Positions 63,301-64,000 of a stretch of 64,000 bases of DNA are shown here, piece after piece. Source of the stretch: Timema cristinae (taxonomy: Eukaryota > Arthropoda > Insecta > Phasmatodea > Timematidae); NCBI GenBank assembly GCA_039000515.1, contig JBCFYV010000012.1:91517588-91581587 (forward strand), written 5' to 3'. Below the pieces are notes generated by a model. It was not told the origin of the DNA. It saw only the letters and a list, made by a program, of their open reading frames with translations, and did no database searches. Position 1 is the stretch's first letter. Every line of letters begins with the position of its first letter. The position numbers and the translations under genes are program-made.

Positions 63301-63934
63301 TTTGGGGCTTAGGACACTTGTTCTATGTACTTGGACTTTAACCAGGATCATATCATATCGTCTATATTAAATATGAATTTATTATGAAAAATAAATTAAT
63401 CTCAGAGCTATGTAACTCATTTGTGCCTAATTAAAATATTTCCATTTGAATGATTTGTGCTTGATATGTATATAATATGAAATATTATTGAGTTATATGT
63501 ATACTGCTCTTTCATTATAATTTATTAATGAAAAAACATTTACTTATGATATTGGAAGTTTCCTTAACTATTTGATGGTAGCCACTTAAGGCCCACCATT
63601 TATCTAATACATTATTAACACTTATCAAATAACCGACCCTTGTTCATGATTGTATTAATGATGAGTCTTGGCAACCTTGATGTAGTTCATGAAATTTAAC
63701 GTGTGTGTAAATTAGTTTGACATATTTAATTACATACATTGTTTTATATACTCATTACGCTTTGAGTAAAAATATAGACTTATCAATACTTTGTGAGAAA
63801 AGCAAAATTTAATGTTCACAATCTCTTAAGCAAAATTCCAATACTTTTAAATGTTAAATAAGGAGAGGAATGATTGTTGATGAAAGACCTAAGTGATTTT
63901 TAAAGACTTATTATTGTCTTCATACAATGTTATT

Positions 63935-64000
63935 ATTATTAGGTGTTCTGTCTTACGACAGGTCCATTCCTGTTGTCAGTAAACTTAGACCGCCCATGCA
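63935..64000 (-). mobile_element. 3' end of a (TAA)n-tailed retroposon, cut by window edge
   Basis: On the minus strand it ends CCTGTCGTAAGACAGAAC, then ACC and (TAA)n. The hairpin-like CTGTCGTAAGACAG followed by (TAA)n parallels the SINE A/B tail (GTAGTAAGACGCGGTGC plus TAA) but is not the same sequence. Confidence 0.5.

Larger units (their letters stand above)
58577..64000 (+). other. TCERG1: TCERG1 intron 13, runs to the window edge
   Basis: Contains a short hAT-like MITE and a TIR transposon with a KRBA2-like ORF. 60330-63930 is AT-rich DNA with a GGGGAGGGGGGTGGGGGG-like G tract near 60700 and no exon for FF3 that I can find. Confidence 0.75.

Noticed and set aside
58577..64000. FF3 exon of TCERG1
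   Set aside because: Scanned for the DFFELL / SRWSKVK type of FF3 sequence and for GC-rich blocks bounded by AG..GT; none found, so it probably lies beyond the window.

Overview
This is a eukaryotic nuclear window, most likely from an arthropod. Exons are short and GC-rich. They sit in long introns of roughly 30-35 percent GC with canonical GT..AG borders, and the intervening DNA is packed with tRNA-derived SINEs, Penelope-like elements, LINE fragments and small DNA transposons. I cannot fix the species from sequence alone. The LINE, Penelope and SINE mixture would suit a chelicerate or a hemimetabolous insect.

Two genes are clear, and they are divergently arranged. CNBP (CCHC zinc-knuckle nucleic-acid-binding protein) lies on the minus strand at 6343-6861 as one uninterrupted coding exon. 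TCERG1/CA150 (transcription elongation and splicing coupling factor) starts 365 bp away on the plus strand at 7227 and runs off the right edge. Thirteen coding exons of TCERG1 are placed (7227-58576). They encode an acidic/RGG N-terminus, a Pro/Gly/Met-rich region, three WW domains and FF domains 1-2, about 877 residues. All splice phases agree. The single flaw is an apparent 2-nt insertion in exon 7 that puts a stop at the end of WW2. FF3-FF6 should lie beyond the window. The 365-bp spacer is presumably a shared bidirectional promoter.

Layout: 1-6342, intergenic or CNBP 3' side with a SINE and a nested MITE. 6343-7226, CNBP and the shared promoter. 7361-26545, 19-kb intron 1, a landing zone for SINEs, a Penelope copy, a MITE inside a SINE, and a LINE with an inverted 5' half that itself contains a SINE. 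26546-30570, exons 2-4. 30571-44029, exon 5 flanked by introns with SINEs, two CA repeats, a hAT-like element inside a tandem repeat, a second Penelope copy and a hAT-like element containing an inverted pair of Penelope terminal repeats. 44030-58576, exons 6-13 with further hAT-like elements, a 750-bp pyrimidine-rich satellite and a TTAA-flanked foldback element. 58577-64000, intron 13 with a TIR transposon carrying a KRBA2/Ginger-like ORF.

The most interesting signals are in the mobile DNA. Two SINE families with different tRNA-like heads share one 3' tail, and that tail also occurs alone as a 54-bp insertion with a 13-bp target duplication. The Penelope terminal repeats carry a hammerhead-ribozyme-like motif in which the C3-G8 pair appears replaced by U3-A8. 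The window also holds a TIR element around a KRBA2-like integrase fragment, and several nested insertions whose empty sites can be reconstructed exactly.
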